This document shows positions 32,547 through 41,469 of a DNA stretch of 42,025 nt, piece by piece. Every line of letters begins with the position of its first letter. Position 1 is the stretch's first letter. The notes under the pieces are model-generated. The model saw only the letters and a list, made by a program, of their open reading frames with translations. It searched no databases and was not told the DNA's origin. Source of the DNA: Planctomycetes bacterium GWF2_41_51 (GTDB lineage: Bacteria; Planctomycetota; Phycisphaerae; Sedimentisphaerales; UBA12454); the NCBI GenBank assembly GCA_001825665.1, contig MHXZ01000013.1:1-42025 (forward strand). The letters are read 5' to 3'. The translations under genes and the position numbers were made by a program.

Positions 32547-34172
32547 CTAATCAGAATCAGCAGGGCGATTTACTCTCTGCCTTCGGCCATCCTTGAAAAC
32601 AATCTCAAGACTCTCATCTGAAAATATGGTTATCTTCTGCCATTTTTCATAAAGCGGGGAAAGCTTGCGTATAAGTTGTTGCCTGACAGTTTCATAAGGG
32701 CCAATAAGCTCATTCCAGAATTCATCCAGCTCTTTTTCAAAGTCGTAAAGCTGTGTATCGTAGCTGTCGCCTTCATCGCTGTAACCGCCAAAATGAAACC
32801 ATATACTTTCAGATGAGATATGTTTTCTTGCATCTTTTGTTACACATATAGTATGTTCATACCACTTGCTTTTGTCTTGTGATTCATCGAAAACTGCCAT
32901 ATCGACATTTGAGCTGAATGTTTGTCCATTGGATGCCTGAACCGTTATTGTCAGTTTATCAAAACAGACAATTTCGCCGCAGTACATTGAATGCCGGAGC
33001 TTTTCATTTTCCTTTATAACTTCAACTTTTGTTACCTTTGGCAGTTTTGTCCAGCTATAACCCATATAACCATCATCGATAGTCACAGGTATAAAGGATT
33101 TATCTTTAAATTCTCCAAGTGCTGCCAACAGATGCGCATTTGTTTCCGCTGTATCATCGTTACAATCTGCATTGCAGCATAAATAACCATTTGTAACTTT
33201 AAAATTCTTCGGGATAGCTATCTCTACAGGTTCGGTCGAATCGCCGCTTAGAAGGCCGACTCTAAACTGAGGCTGGGCTTCCTGTAATTCAATACCGAGT
33301 TTTTTGGCGCGAAGGTAGTCTTCATAGTAGAGGGTATGACTTTTCTGACGCTGAAAATATCTATAATATTCAACCTCAATGGCAGCCATTAATTGTTTAT
33401 AAGCTTGATTTTCTACCAGCCTTGTTCTTGCAGGAAGCATAAGTCTGATATCCGTCTGGTCTGTAATATCCACCAGTATTGACAAACTTTGCCTGCTTTT
33501 ATTCGGAAAATCATCTATCTGTATAACCTGCCCATGAAAATTCACAAGCACTCTGTCGTAATACACTGGTGATGTCCATAGACTGTGATATTTGGATATA
33601 TCCTTCGTCACCTCAATCCTGCAGCCGGGTTTATCATAATATACGGCACTATTGCTGCAAAATGGCATTGAATGGCAGTATTTACCATCAACAATTACCC
33701 TGATTCCCGCAAATATGGCGTGCTTTTCAACAATGTCCATATCCCATGGCTTTTCATCATTAAATTCAAGTATCGTTCCTTTGATATAATTTTCAGATTT
33801 TGTGACAGTAACGGGTGTGCCGGTCCAGCTGTGCTTGCTAATGATAAGTTTTGAGTTTTCCGAGATAATAGTTACCTGTCTTGGCGCAAGACAGAATAAT
33901 CCTACACCGGCAGGATCCTCACCAGCTTCTAATTTTTCATCCCAGCCGCTGCCACCTAAATCCAGCAGTTTATGAAAATCCTGAATACCAGAGCCATTAT
34001 CTTTGACCTTTACAAGATTATTTTTGTTTGTGATTCTGACTTCCGTCGCTCCGGCCCTTCGGGCATTTTGCAGAATTTCTATTACTCTGCCATCAATACT
34101 GCCCGTGAAAAGGCGAGAGGCTTTTGTCAACAGCCTTGGATTAACTTTAGCAGATATAATTTGTTCATTCAT
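32547..34172 (-). CDS. GHKL-superfamily ATPase (HSP90/MutL/MORC-like)
   Basis: The protein has 541 residues. The N-terminal GHKL ATP-binding domain is complete: N-box E32-ILQ-N36-ARRAGA, G1 box VKDNGSGI (D58), G2 region EDPAGVGLFCLAPRQV. The part that follows, DITDQTDIRLMLPARTRLVE, resembles the second domain of gyrase/HSP90-like proteins, and the C-terminal 250 residues are unassigned. No histidine-kinase phosphoacceptor or membrane segment is seen. Such ATPases act as ATP-gated clamps or chaperones; the partner here could be DNA or a Ubl-modified protein, which is inference. AAAGG precedes the ATG. Confidence 0.82.
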   Translation of the reverse strand: MNEQIISAKVNPRLLTKASRLFTGSIDGRVIEILQNARRAGATEVRITNKNNLVKVKDNGSGIQDFHKLLDLGGSGWDEKLEAGEDPAGVGLFCLAPRQVTIISENSKLIISKHSWTGTPVTVTKSENYIKGTILEFNDEKPWDMDIVEKHAIFAGIRVIVDGKYCHSMPFCSNSAVYYDKPGCRIEVTKDISKYHSLWTSPVYYDRVLVNFHGQVIQIDDFPNKSRQSLSILVDITDQTDIRLMLPARTRLVENQAYKQLMAAIEVEYYRYFQRQKSHTLYYEDYLRAKKLGIELQEAQPQFRVGLLSGDSTEPVEIAIPKNFKVTNGYLCCNADCNDDTAETNAHLLAALGEFKDKSFIPVTIDDGYMGYSWTKLPKVTKVEVIKENEKLRHSMYCGEIVCFDKLTITVQASNGQTFSSNVDMAVFDESQDKSKWYEHTICVTKDARKHISSESIWFHFGGYSDEGDSYDTQLYDFEKELDEFWNELIGPYETVRQQLIRKLSPLYEKWQKITIFSDESLEIVFKDGRRQRVNRPADSD

Positions 34173-34225
34173 AATAACCTTTCTTTTTAAAATAATATTT
34201 GATTAAGAATTGAATTTTCCAATGT

Positions 34226-34642
34226 TCAATGATTGTCAATTTTAACAATGCGTATTCGCTCGTAATCTTTTGATAATCCGGCGACACCTTCGAGTGCCTT
34301 ATCAACATTTTCGTGTTCAAGTAATTTAAAGAGGATCCGCAGCTTGCTTTCTATTGCCCTGGAAAGCTTTTTGAGGAAATAATCAAAGTCTGTAAGGTTT
34401 CCATCGAATCGCAATGGTGTTTCATCCCTGTCAATAGTTGCTATTTCAAGAAGCAGATTGCCAATGTAAAAGTTCATCTCCTTATTGTGGATTTTTAAGC
34501 AGAATATAGTGTCAAGCCCTTTCCCTTTTTGCTCGGCAGCAATATCAACGATGGCAAATGTTCCTTCCAGTATTTTGCATACAAGGGGTGTAACGAAGAT
34601 AAGAAATTGAGATATTTGGATACTGTCAGTTCGTTCGTGCAT
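34226..34642 (-). CDS. Protein of unknown function (138 residues)
   Basis: The start is ATG 34642 with AAAGGA seven bases upstream; a TTG five codons earlier would lie on that site. Text such as SQFLIFVTPLVCKILEGTFA and FYIGNLLLEIATIDRDE suggests a mixed alpha/beta fold, with a helical C-terminus (LSRAIESKLRILFKLLE). It is not obviously a membrane protein. It lies between the first small gene and the GHKL ATPase and is presumably cotranscribed. No family is recognised. Confidence 0.65.
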   Translation of the reverse strand: MHERTDSIQISQFLIFVTPLVCKILEGTFAIVDIAAEQKGKGLDTIFCLKIHNKEMNFYIGNLLLEIATIDRDETPLRFDGNLTDFDYFLKKLSRAIESKLRILFKLLEHENVDKALEGVAGLSKDYERIRIVKIDNH

Positions 34643-34704
34643 AAAATGTCCTTTCAAAAATAAATAATTATTAAATTGGTCTATTAAAGATTTTTGGATA
34701 GTGT

Positions 34705-34977
34705 TTATTGTGAGGTGTAGTTATTGCCAGTATTGTCAGATGAGTCTTTTTTGGTAGTGAGGTATTCGTATGCCTGTTGCAGGGCGAGAATTGCCTTTGG
34801 AATGTCATTAATAGATAAGCTGTTGGTGCCTTTCCACTGGCCGGTTTTGTTGTCTTTGTACCTTACTTCTAACGCGACTTTTGGCAATGTGAGAGATTTA
34901 CCATTACTGATTATGATGTTTTTAAAAACAGAGGCTCTTACCGCTCCTGCCTTGAAGGTGATTTCTGGTTTTGACAT
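34705..34977 (-). CDS. Small mobile-element-type protein, first gene of the operon
   Basis: The protein has 90 residues. KPEITFKAGAVRASVFKN, then LEVRYKDNKTGQWKGTNSLS and INDIPKAILALQQAYEYL match the pattern of a short conserved protein seen on many plasmids and integrated elements (beta strands, then a helix). The ATG is preceded by TTGCGGAA, a weak ribosome site. Just upstream lies an inverted repeat that may be an operator. Function is unknown. Confidence 0.7.
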   Translation of the reverse strand: MSKPEITFKAGAVRASVFKNIIISNGKSLTLPKVALEVRYKDNKTGQWKGTNSLSINDIPKAILALQQAYEYLTTKKDSSDNTGNNYTSQ

Positions 34978-35014
34978 TTTCCGCAAATTCCATATCGATT
35001 GGAATTAACCAATC

Positions 35015-35028
35015 AGTACGATTGTACT
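35015..35028. promoter_or_regulatory. Inverted repeat, candidate operator of the Ubl operon
   Basis: AGTACGATTGTACT has perfect five-base arms around GATT and lies about 40 bases before the first start codon, where a promoter is expected. It could bind a dimeric repressor; no regulator gene is adjacent. Confidence 0.4.
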
Positions 35029-35086
35029 AATAGATAGTAGTTTAAAATCTTTTCTGTGATGCAGGATATATTAAGGCCGAATGAAG

Positions 35087-35131
35087 GCGTTTATAAAACG
35101 CGATTGAGAAGCGTTTTTACAAACAACGCTT
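35087..35131. repeat. Paired GCGTT/AACGC inverted repeats
   Basis: Two hairpins lie next to each other: GCGTTT-ATA-AAACGC, then AAGCGTT with AACGCTT around a nine-base loop. The shared GCGTT core suggests a cluster of binding sites rather than a terminator. It could serve as a control or recognition region for the mobile-type operon. Confidence 0.4.
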
Positions 35132-35257
35132 GATATGAGGCCGAGATATTTTAGCTGCATCAAAGAGAAAATGCCGCCAATGCAGAAGCATTGTGAGCAA
35201 GAGATGAAAACAGATATGATGAAAAGGATGCATAGAAATTTTTATCGGTGGCTATTG

Positions 35258-35278
35258 AAAAAAAAGCTGGCAACAGCT
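35258..35278 (-). terminator. Weak candidate terminator, minus strand
   Basis: AGCTG-TTGC-CAGCT followed on the minus strand by eight T residues. The stem is only five pairs, but the T-run is long. It would end transcription coming from the large dockerin gene and remnant before the Ubl operon. Confidence 0.4.
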
Positions 35279-35559
35279 AAGAAAATATTTTGCTTTTTTT
35301 AGCCTTTTAAGGTATTTCGCCTTGTTACGCCCGGTAAAGGCCAAATTTAAAGACTTGTAGATTTTTGAATTTCAAAGCAGTATGGTTTTCCGGAAAAGCC
35401 TATTTTAAAGTTAGAGCTTATGGAATTCGATTTCTTTGAATTTCTAAATCAGTTTGTCTTATGCCTATATAATACTTTGAAGTTTATAAATTTTTGCATT
35501 ATAAAATTTTATTATCATCGGTTGTTATAATGGCGATTCCAATCACAATCATCACAAAC

Positions 35560-35960
35560 TTGTCATCATGTAGATAAAAATCGCTCTATCGCCGACATCG
35601 CCAATATCTCCAGCATCGTAAATAAAGATCTCTGCAATACATGGTTTCCTCAAGAGAATATTTAACTCCTTCAATGGCTTGTTGGCAGAGCTTTTAATGC
35701 AATTTGTTTTTCGATAAATGATTTGGAAATTGTATTTACTTTTTCGTTTATGACATTGTGAGTTTCACTTAAGACAGTTGAATTTCCGAAATGATTCTGT
35801 CCTCACCAAACAATTCAAGGATGGCTGGTTGTAAATTAGAACCAGCAGCAAAAACTCTTCTGAAAATAAGATGTAGGACAAAATGGCGAGAATGATAAGT
35901 TTCCCTTCTGACATAATTATCTCTTTTTTCTTCATTGAAACAGCAAAATATAGGATTATG
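35560..35960 (-). pseudogene. Degraded gene remnant, unidentified
   Basis: Coding-like text is visible in shifting frames: FNEEKRDNYVRRETYHSRHF and LQPAILELFGEDRIISEIQL end at a stop at 35769. Then SETHNVINEKVNTISKSFIE and KQIALKAL continue from a shifted frame, followed further on by GDIGDVGDRAIFIYMM. The composition looks like protein-coding sequence but no start or intact frame exists. I do not recognise the family. It lies directly behind the large secreted protein. Confidence 0.35.
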
Positions 35961-35976
35961 GAAATTCAAAAAAACT

Positions 35977-38900
35977 TCAATGACATGCGCGAAACCCCTC
36001 GCTATAGCCCATATAGCTTTCGCTACCCGTACTCGTGCTTGAGATTTTACAGTTGCCAACACTTCCGCTCCATAGGCCACCATGAATTATACGAACATTA
36101 TCACTGTATATTGACGATGTCCACTCTTCGACATTACCTGCCATGTCGCATATTCCGTAGCCGTAAGTTCCAAATTCACCAATAATAGTTGTACCATCAG
36201 GATGGCTTGAATCCCGATAATTAGCCATACTGTTATTTATCGCAGCACCGCAACCATAGATGAAACTGCCATCATAGTCCGCCACTGCTTTCCACTCTTC
36301 ATGCGTAGGCAGTCGCCAACCATAATAATTGCAGAACGCCGTTGCACCATACCAACTAACGTATGTTACCGGATGATTACCAAAGCCGTTATCAACAGTA
36401 AATGATTCATCAATAAAATGAATTCTTGCAGCTCCACCATTAATCGCTCCATTCCAATGTATGCCTGTACCTGCGAGATCATAATATGGTTCAGAATAAC
36501 TGATATCATCAATTGCATAAACCAAATTATTGTAAACTGTTATCTGATTAGCACCTTTGGCATCGTTAAGAAATTGACAATATTGAGCATTAGTCGTTTC
36601 ATATTTACTCATATAACCGGTAAATCCTTCTTGACCTGAAACACCGGGATCGTCTATATAAATCCACACTATATCATTTTCGTCATTGTCGGCAATGCCC
36701 CAAAGTTCAACATCATCAATATTCCAACCCGAATATGCATAAGCTCCGAGGATTCCAACTTCATAACTCCACCGTATATAAACTGTTGGTTGATTATCTG
36801 CTACTGCACTAATATCATATTCCTTCTTGTGCCAAACATTTTCAATAATTTCTCCTGTAATTTCCCATACGGTCTGCCAGGTTGTTCCATTATTTGAAAC
36901 TTCAATCGCACCTCTAACATAAGGTGGATAATCCGTATTTAGCCATCTTGCAAATTTGAGATGAACATTGCTGTATCCTGTACAATTAATAGCACTGGTC
37001 GTTAAGAAGAATGGCCCATCAACGTCTATGCTATAATCTCCAGTCAAATTCACACCATAAACATTATTGCCGGTATACCCACTGCTTGGATCTGAATAAC
37101 CATACGATTCTCCGCCTTGGCTTAATGGCAGACCATATTGCCACTGTCCTTCCGTCGTCCAACTTGGATTTGAATCAAGTAGCTGGCTATAAAACATCTC
37201 CAGTTCAGGCAGAGCCGGTACATAACCTACTAACCAATTCTCAGCAAAAATTACAAAGTCAAGGAAATTGACATTCAAATCTCCATTTAAATCTGCTTCT
37301 AACATGAGTTCAGGGTCTGACATAGGATATCCAGGGTCGTTACTTAATAACCATTCATTTGCCAGAATTCCAAAGTCAATCATATCTACATCGCAATCGT
37401 TATCGAAGTCTCCCTCCGTATCATAACATTCATTGCCCTCGAAGATACGGATGTAACCACCAGAAGATACAATGATTTCATTTTTGCCATTTTGATCAAG
37501 ATCAGAAACAATTGCTTGGCCAAAACCTTCTGAAATATTCATTGACCATAGAAGATTAAGTTCATTATCAAGCACATACAAAGCATTATCTGTTCCTTCT
37601 GTAGGTGTCCCTTTAATTGCAACTTCAAGCTTACCATCGCCATTTAAGTCATTTATGAATAAAACATCCAGACCGCTATCCGCAACGGAGAATTCATATT
37701 TAACTGGTAATCCTGATATCGGATTTAATGCAATAATTGAACCAGTCTGAGTTGTTCCATCTTTTTTATTTACGAGGATTTCAGGAATGCCATCTTCATC
37801 AAGATCTGCAAATCCGCCAAGTGTTACCGGCATCACAAAATTATGTTCAAGTCCTGAAATTGGCTCTCCAGATACCGGGTCAAGTACATAGACTCTGCCG
37901 AGAGAGCCACCCCATAAATCCCAGCCATGACTAAAAGATGTTGCGATAATATCCAATCTGCCATTGTTATCAATATCACATAAACCAATACTTGAATCTA
38001 CGAAACCAGAACCTTCAAATTGTTTTCGCCATAAACTGTTTCCGTTTGCGCCTAATAGAAAAGCATAACATTCGCCATCTGTACTTCCATCAGCACCGGT
38101 AACACCATTTGCAACACCGTACCCGCCGTGAAGAACTTCTTTGTCTGTAAATAATCCAGCAACATCTCCTATCGCAGGAGTATATACAGCGGGTCCAATA
38201 TCATAATACCATAACTCATTCATTGTATCGCAGCTGAAAGCTATTGTTCCACGGCACTGCACCCATGGAGCCGCTTTGTATCCTACTAACTCCATTGATC
38301 CGTTTTGATCCAGATCTGTCGCACATCTTGCTATTACAATGCCATAATCTGGATCGACCGAAGTTATAAATGTTTTAACTAAGAAATTAGGTTCGGAAAT
38401 ATCATATGCATTAATTCTCGCAGTTGCTCCATTTTTAATATTCGTAAGAATTTCAGGTTTTCCATCGCTAGTTACATCTGCCAAGGCATTCAAAGATGCG
38501 GTTGTTATAATTTGCCATTTAACCTGTCCAACACTGTCATATACATACAGATTACTGGCATCAGAAACCACAAGCTCTAATACACCATCTCCATCTACAT
38601 CACCGGTCTTCATGTTATTTCCTGGTACATTCCATTTTTCAATAAAAGGTGTGTTACTGGTTCTTGTTCCGGAAGGATATGGATAAAGATTCGAATTGTG
38701 CAGATCATATAAATCAATATTCCAGCCCGAAGGAGTTTGTTGACCGATTTCGAATTTAACAGTTACTGATTTATTGCTGTTCATTGTAACTGTATTTGTA
38801 TTTGCTTTAGACAAGTCGTTATCTGTCCCGCTCCAGGCTTTAACTATGTACCCATCATCGGGTACAGCAGTTAAAATTACAACGGTTTCCTCTCCGTAAG

Positions 38901-40761
38901 TTCCACTCGAAGGAGTTAAAGTTCCATGCCCACCGATAACACTGGTTGAAAGATTATAGCTGATAGATGAATAATTCGCTGTAACTGTCATAGCTCCATT
39001 CATTGAAAATGAAATCATCTGATTGCTGCTTGATATATCTCCTGTCCATCCGCCAAAACTTTTGCCGCTTGCTGTTGAAGGCGCAGTTAATGTTACATTT
39101 GTTCCACAATTTGCAATTTTGGTATAATTGGTAGTTCCCTGGTGTCCTGTAGAACTGCCAATGTTTACATTTGAAGCTCCGGAGGAATTTACAGTTAGTG
39201 TGTATGTTTCAGGTTCAAATATGTAATTTGCTACAACAGTTTTATTGCCATCCATGGTAAATGAGATGGATTGATTGCTATTAGTGACTGAACCAGTCCA
39301 GCCATTAAATCGGCTGCGCGATGCACATGAACCGACATACATTGGTGCCTGTAAATTTACAGTGGTTCCATTTGTTACAGTTTTAGTATAATTGGTCGTC
39401 CCCTGATGTCCTGTATTGCTGTTGATAATTACGTTCGAAGTTCCGGATGAATTGACAGATAATGTGTAATCTGTTGATGTATAGTTTGCGGTAACTGTTT
39501 TTGTACCATTCATAGTAAATGATATTGTTTGATTGCTGCTCGAAACATCTCCTGTCCATCCAGTAAAGCTTTTACCGCCAGATGAAGATGGCGCAGTTAA
39601 AGTAACATTTGTCCCACAGGTTATAGTTTTGGTATAATTCGTAGTTCCGCCATTTCCAGTGCTGCTACTGATACTTACATTTGAAACGCCTGATGAATTT
39701 ACCGATAAAGTATAAGTTTCAGGATCAGATACATAATTGGCTGTAACGGTCTTGTTTCCATCCATTGTAAACGTGATACACAAGTTGCTGCTATTTACAG
39801 AACCTGCCCAGCCATTAAAGCGCAGTCGCAATGAGCAAGAGCCGCTATACTGAGGAGCACAAAGATTAACGCTTGTTCCGCCATTAACGGTTTTCATATA
39901 GGTTGTAGTTCCGGAATGGCCGGTGCTGCTACTGATGCTTACGTTCGAAGCAACTGAACTTTGAACTGTAAGAGCGTATTGTATTGATTTCCAACCTTCA
40001 GCAGAACTGCTGAATGAACTAACGCCGCTTGCAGAATTCCACTGAATACGGATTTTGTCTGGATAAGTACCCGGGCTTGCAGAAACTCCGGAAGGAGGAG
40101 AACTATATGAACTTACAACGGCACAATTAATTACAGGAGTCTGTGGTGTAACATGGTAAGTGTATGGTGGCTGATTACCGTGCAAAAAATCAAAGGTTCC
40201 ATAGACCTCTGCTGTGGAATTCAACGGTTCGTAATTCGATATTATAATATCTTTTGTCCACTCATATTCCCACGCTGTTGTTCCCCAAAGAGATATCCCA
40301 GAATACGACCATTGGCTCATCGTATCATCGCTGAATGAATCATCTTCTTTCAGATAATTTGTGAGATTTCCTTCCATGTGAGAGCCAAATGGTTCGAGTC
40401 TGGCTTTATACAGTATTCTGCTGGATTGTCCTTGTACAGCTAATGTCGGACATATTACCCACAATTTACCAGTTACTTCAGTAATCATATTTGGGTGGTA
40501 GCCGTATGCGGTATTGGCTGTTATAACCTTTACCCAATAATAGTAATGCTGACCTTGTGACACATCTGAATCATCATAGTTTGTGCTGGTATACCATTCT
40601 TTGATGCGGGTTGCAGTAGATGAATTATTCGTTGTATTTCGCCAGATTTCATAGTACGTAGTACCGAAAACGTCAGCAGCGCTGAAGAAACAAAATGAAA
40701 TGATAAAAATAAAACGAATCAAACTTTGGTTACGATATAATACGCTAAAATGCGAACACAT
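35977..40761 (-). CDS. Giant secreted modular protein: InlB-type repeats, FG-GAP propeller, dockerin, FGE-sulfatase-fold domain
   Basis: The protein has 1594 residues. AAGGAGAG precedes the ATG and a signal peptide ends near DVFG. Modules in order: an FN3-like piece (YEIWRNTTNNSS, HYYYWVKV), five InlB-type repeats (about 255-670) whose first four alternate between two subtypes, an FG-GAP/VCBS propeller (GDVDGDGVLELVVSD and similar), two dockerin repeats (GDFDNDCDVDMIDFGILANE), a MAM-like sandwich, and a C-terminal FGE-sulfatase/C-type-lectin-like domain (WRLPTHEEWKAVADYDG, DMAGNVEEWTSS, GFRACH). In GGLWSGSVGNC only the second of the two catalytic FGE cysteines is kept, so formylglycine-generating activity is unlikely. 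Probably a cell-surface adhesin or glycan-binding protein. Confidence 0.85.
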   Translation of the reverse strand: MCSHFSVLYRNQSLIRFIFIISFCFFSAADVFGTTYYEIWRNTTNNSSTATRIKEWYTSTNYDDSDVSQGQHYYYWVKVITANTAYGYHPNMITEVTGKLWVICPTLAVQGQSSRILYKARLEPFGSHMEGNLTNYLKEDDSFSDDTMSQWSYSGISLWGTTAWEYEWTKDIIISNYEPLNSTAEVYGTFDFLHGNQPPYTYHVTPQTPVINCAVVSSYSSPPSGVSASPGTYPDKIRIQWNSASGVSSFSSSAEGWKSIQYALTVQSSVASNVSISSSTGHSGTTTYMKTVNGGTSVNLCAPQYSGSCSLRLRFNGWAGSVNSSNLCITFTMDGNKTVTANYVSDPETYTLSVNSSGVSNVSISSSTGNGGTTNYTKTITCGTNVTLTAPSSSGGKSFTGWTGDVSSSNQTISFTMNGTKTVTANYTSTDYTLSVNSSGTSNVIINSNTGHQGTTNYTKTVTNGTTVNLQAPMYVGSCASRSRFNGWTGSVTNSNQSISFTMDGNKTVVANYIFEPETYTLTVNSSGASNVNIGSSTGHQGTTNYTKIANCGTNVTLTAPSTASGKSFGGWTGDISSSNQMISFSMNGAMTVTANYSSISYNLSTSVIGGHGTLTPSSGTYGEETVVILTAVPDDGYIVKAWSGTDNDLSKANTNTVTMNSNKSVTVKFEIGQQTPSGWNIDLYDLHNSNLYPYPSGTRTSNTPFIEKWNVPGNNMKTGDVDGDGVLELVVSDASNLYVYDSVGQVKWQIITTASLNALADVTSDGKPEILTNIKNGATARINAYDISEPNFLVKTFITSVDPDYGIVIARCATDLDQNGSMELVGYKAAPWVQCRGTIAFSCDTMNELWYYDIGPAVYTPAIGDVAGLFTDKEVLHGGYGVANGVTGADGSTDGECYAFLLGANGNSLWRKQFEGSGFVDSSIGLCDIDNNGRLDIIATSFSHGWDLWGGSLGRVYVLDPVSGEPISGLEHNFVMPVTLGGFADLDEDGIPEILVNKKDGTTQTGSIIALNPISGLPVKYEFSVADSGLDVLFINDLNGDGKLEVAIKGTPTEGTDNALYVLDNELNLLWSMNISEGFGQAIVSDLDQNGKNEIIVSSGGYIRIFEGNECYDTEGDFDNDCDVDMIDFGILANEWLLSNDPGYPMSDPELMLEADLNGDLNVNFLDFVIFAENWLVGYVPALPELEMFYSQLLDSNPSWTTEGQWQYGLPLSQGGESYGYSDPSSGYTGNNVYGVNLTGDYSIDVDGPFFLTTSAINCTGYSNVHLKFARWLNTDYPPYVRGAIEVSNNGTTWQTVWEITGEIIENVWHKKEYDISAVADNQPTVYIRWSYEVGILGAYAYSGWNIDDVELWGIADNDENDIVWIYIDDPGVSGQEGFTGYMSKYETTNAQYCQFLNDAKGANQITVYNNLVYAIDDISYSEPYYDLAGTGIHWNGAINGGAARIHFIDESFTVDNGFGNHPVTYVSWYGATAFCNYYGWRLPTHEEWKAVADYDGSFIYGCGAAINNSMANYRDSSHPDGTTIIGEFGTYGYGICDMAGNVEEWTSSIYSDNVRIIHGGLWSGSVGNCKISSTSTGSESYMGYSEGFRACH

Positions 40762-40839
40762 AATCCGCTCTCCTTAAAAAATAGTCAAATGTAAAAATAC
40801 TTAATTTTGTATTTACTCTCATAAAATCGATAACAATCT

Positions 40840-41469
40840 TTAGAAACATAATTTTTCCAAGGCATTTTTGACATCGGGCATCATCACATCGGCATAGACC
40901 TGGGTCGTTGTCAGCCGGCTATGACCCAATTGCCTCTGTACAAGACGAAGATTCCAGTTGCTGGCTTTCAAGAGTACACAAGCATAAAAATGACGAGCTG
41001 CATGAATGGAGTATCTTTCTGGCAGTCCTGCGTCACTTGCACATCGCTTGAAAGCTTTTTGAATTGATCTTCTTGCCATATGTTTTCCAGAATGGCTGGA
41101 CATAAATAACGGCTGATCTGGTTCTATGGATTGACCTACAGATTGTTTCCATTTAAAGTAATCTTTAAAATGTTCTCTTAATGTTTCATTAAAAAACACG
41201 ATTCTTCGTTTGCCTCCTTTGCCTTTCCTGACGATTAAATATGAAGTCTGCTGATCTAAAAAAATATCGCCGCAATTCAACGCTGCAATCTCCATCACTC
41301 GCAGCCCTGTGGCTAGTACAAGATGAATCAGGAAATAATCGCGAATAGCGATTTTACCATTTTTGGCTTCTGCGAGTTTCGCTCTGGTTTTGGCTATATC
41401 TAAAAGTTTCTCTGCTTCTTCTTTGTTGAGGTACTTTCCCGGCTCCAAAATCCAATTGTCTTGTTTCAT
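40840..41469 (-). CDS. Tyrosine recombinase, catalytic domain only
   Basis: The protein has 209 residues, about two thirds of the usual length. All catalytic residues are visible: Arg57 in ATGLRVMEI, the Lys hairpin RKGKGGKRR, H156-AAR159, His183 in LGHSRLTTTQ and Tyr192 in VYADV. The N-terminal core-binding (SAM-like) domain of phage integrases and Xer proteins is missing, since the protein begins right at the catalytic domain (YLNKEEAEKLLDIAKTR). It may be a small integrase of the mobile element or a remnant still able to fold. AAGGA lies upstream but rather far from the ATG. Confidence 0.88.
   Translation of the reverse strand: MKQDNWILEPGKYLNKEEAEKLLDIAKTRAKLAEAKNGKIAIRDYFLIHLVLATGLRVMEIAALNCGDIFLDQQTSYLIVRKGKGGKRRIVFFNETLREHFKDYFKWKQSVGQSIEPDQPLFMSSHSGKHMARRSIQKAFKRCASDAGLPERYSIHAARHFYACVLLKASNWNLRLVQRQLGHSRLTTTQVYADVMMPDVKNALEKLCF

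Larger units (their letters stand above)
34978..35760. other. Gene-free region upstream of the Ubl operon
   Basis: No intact gene is seen. The end near 34977 must hold the minus-strand operon's promoter; an inverted repeat AGTAC-GATT-GTACT lies at 35015-35028. A cluster of GCGTT/AACGC hairpins lies at 35087-35131, a weak minus-strand terminator at 35258-35278, and AT-rich sequence after that. From about 35560 the DNA merges into a gene remnant. Confidence 0.5.

Noticed and set aside
35769-36083. 104-residue minus-strand reading frame overlapping the 3' end of the giant protein gene.
   Set aside because: Its first half is an out-of-frame shadow of the FGE-like domain; only the second half looks coding, and that is described as part of a gene remnant.
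35977-36130. Possible diversity-generating retroelement: the C-terminal FGE/C-type-lectin-like fold is a typical variable protein.
   Set aside because: I found no near-identical template repeat in the downstream non-coding DNA and no reverse transcriptase in the window.
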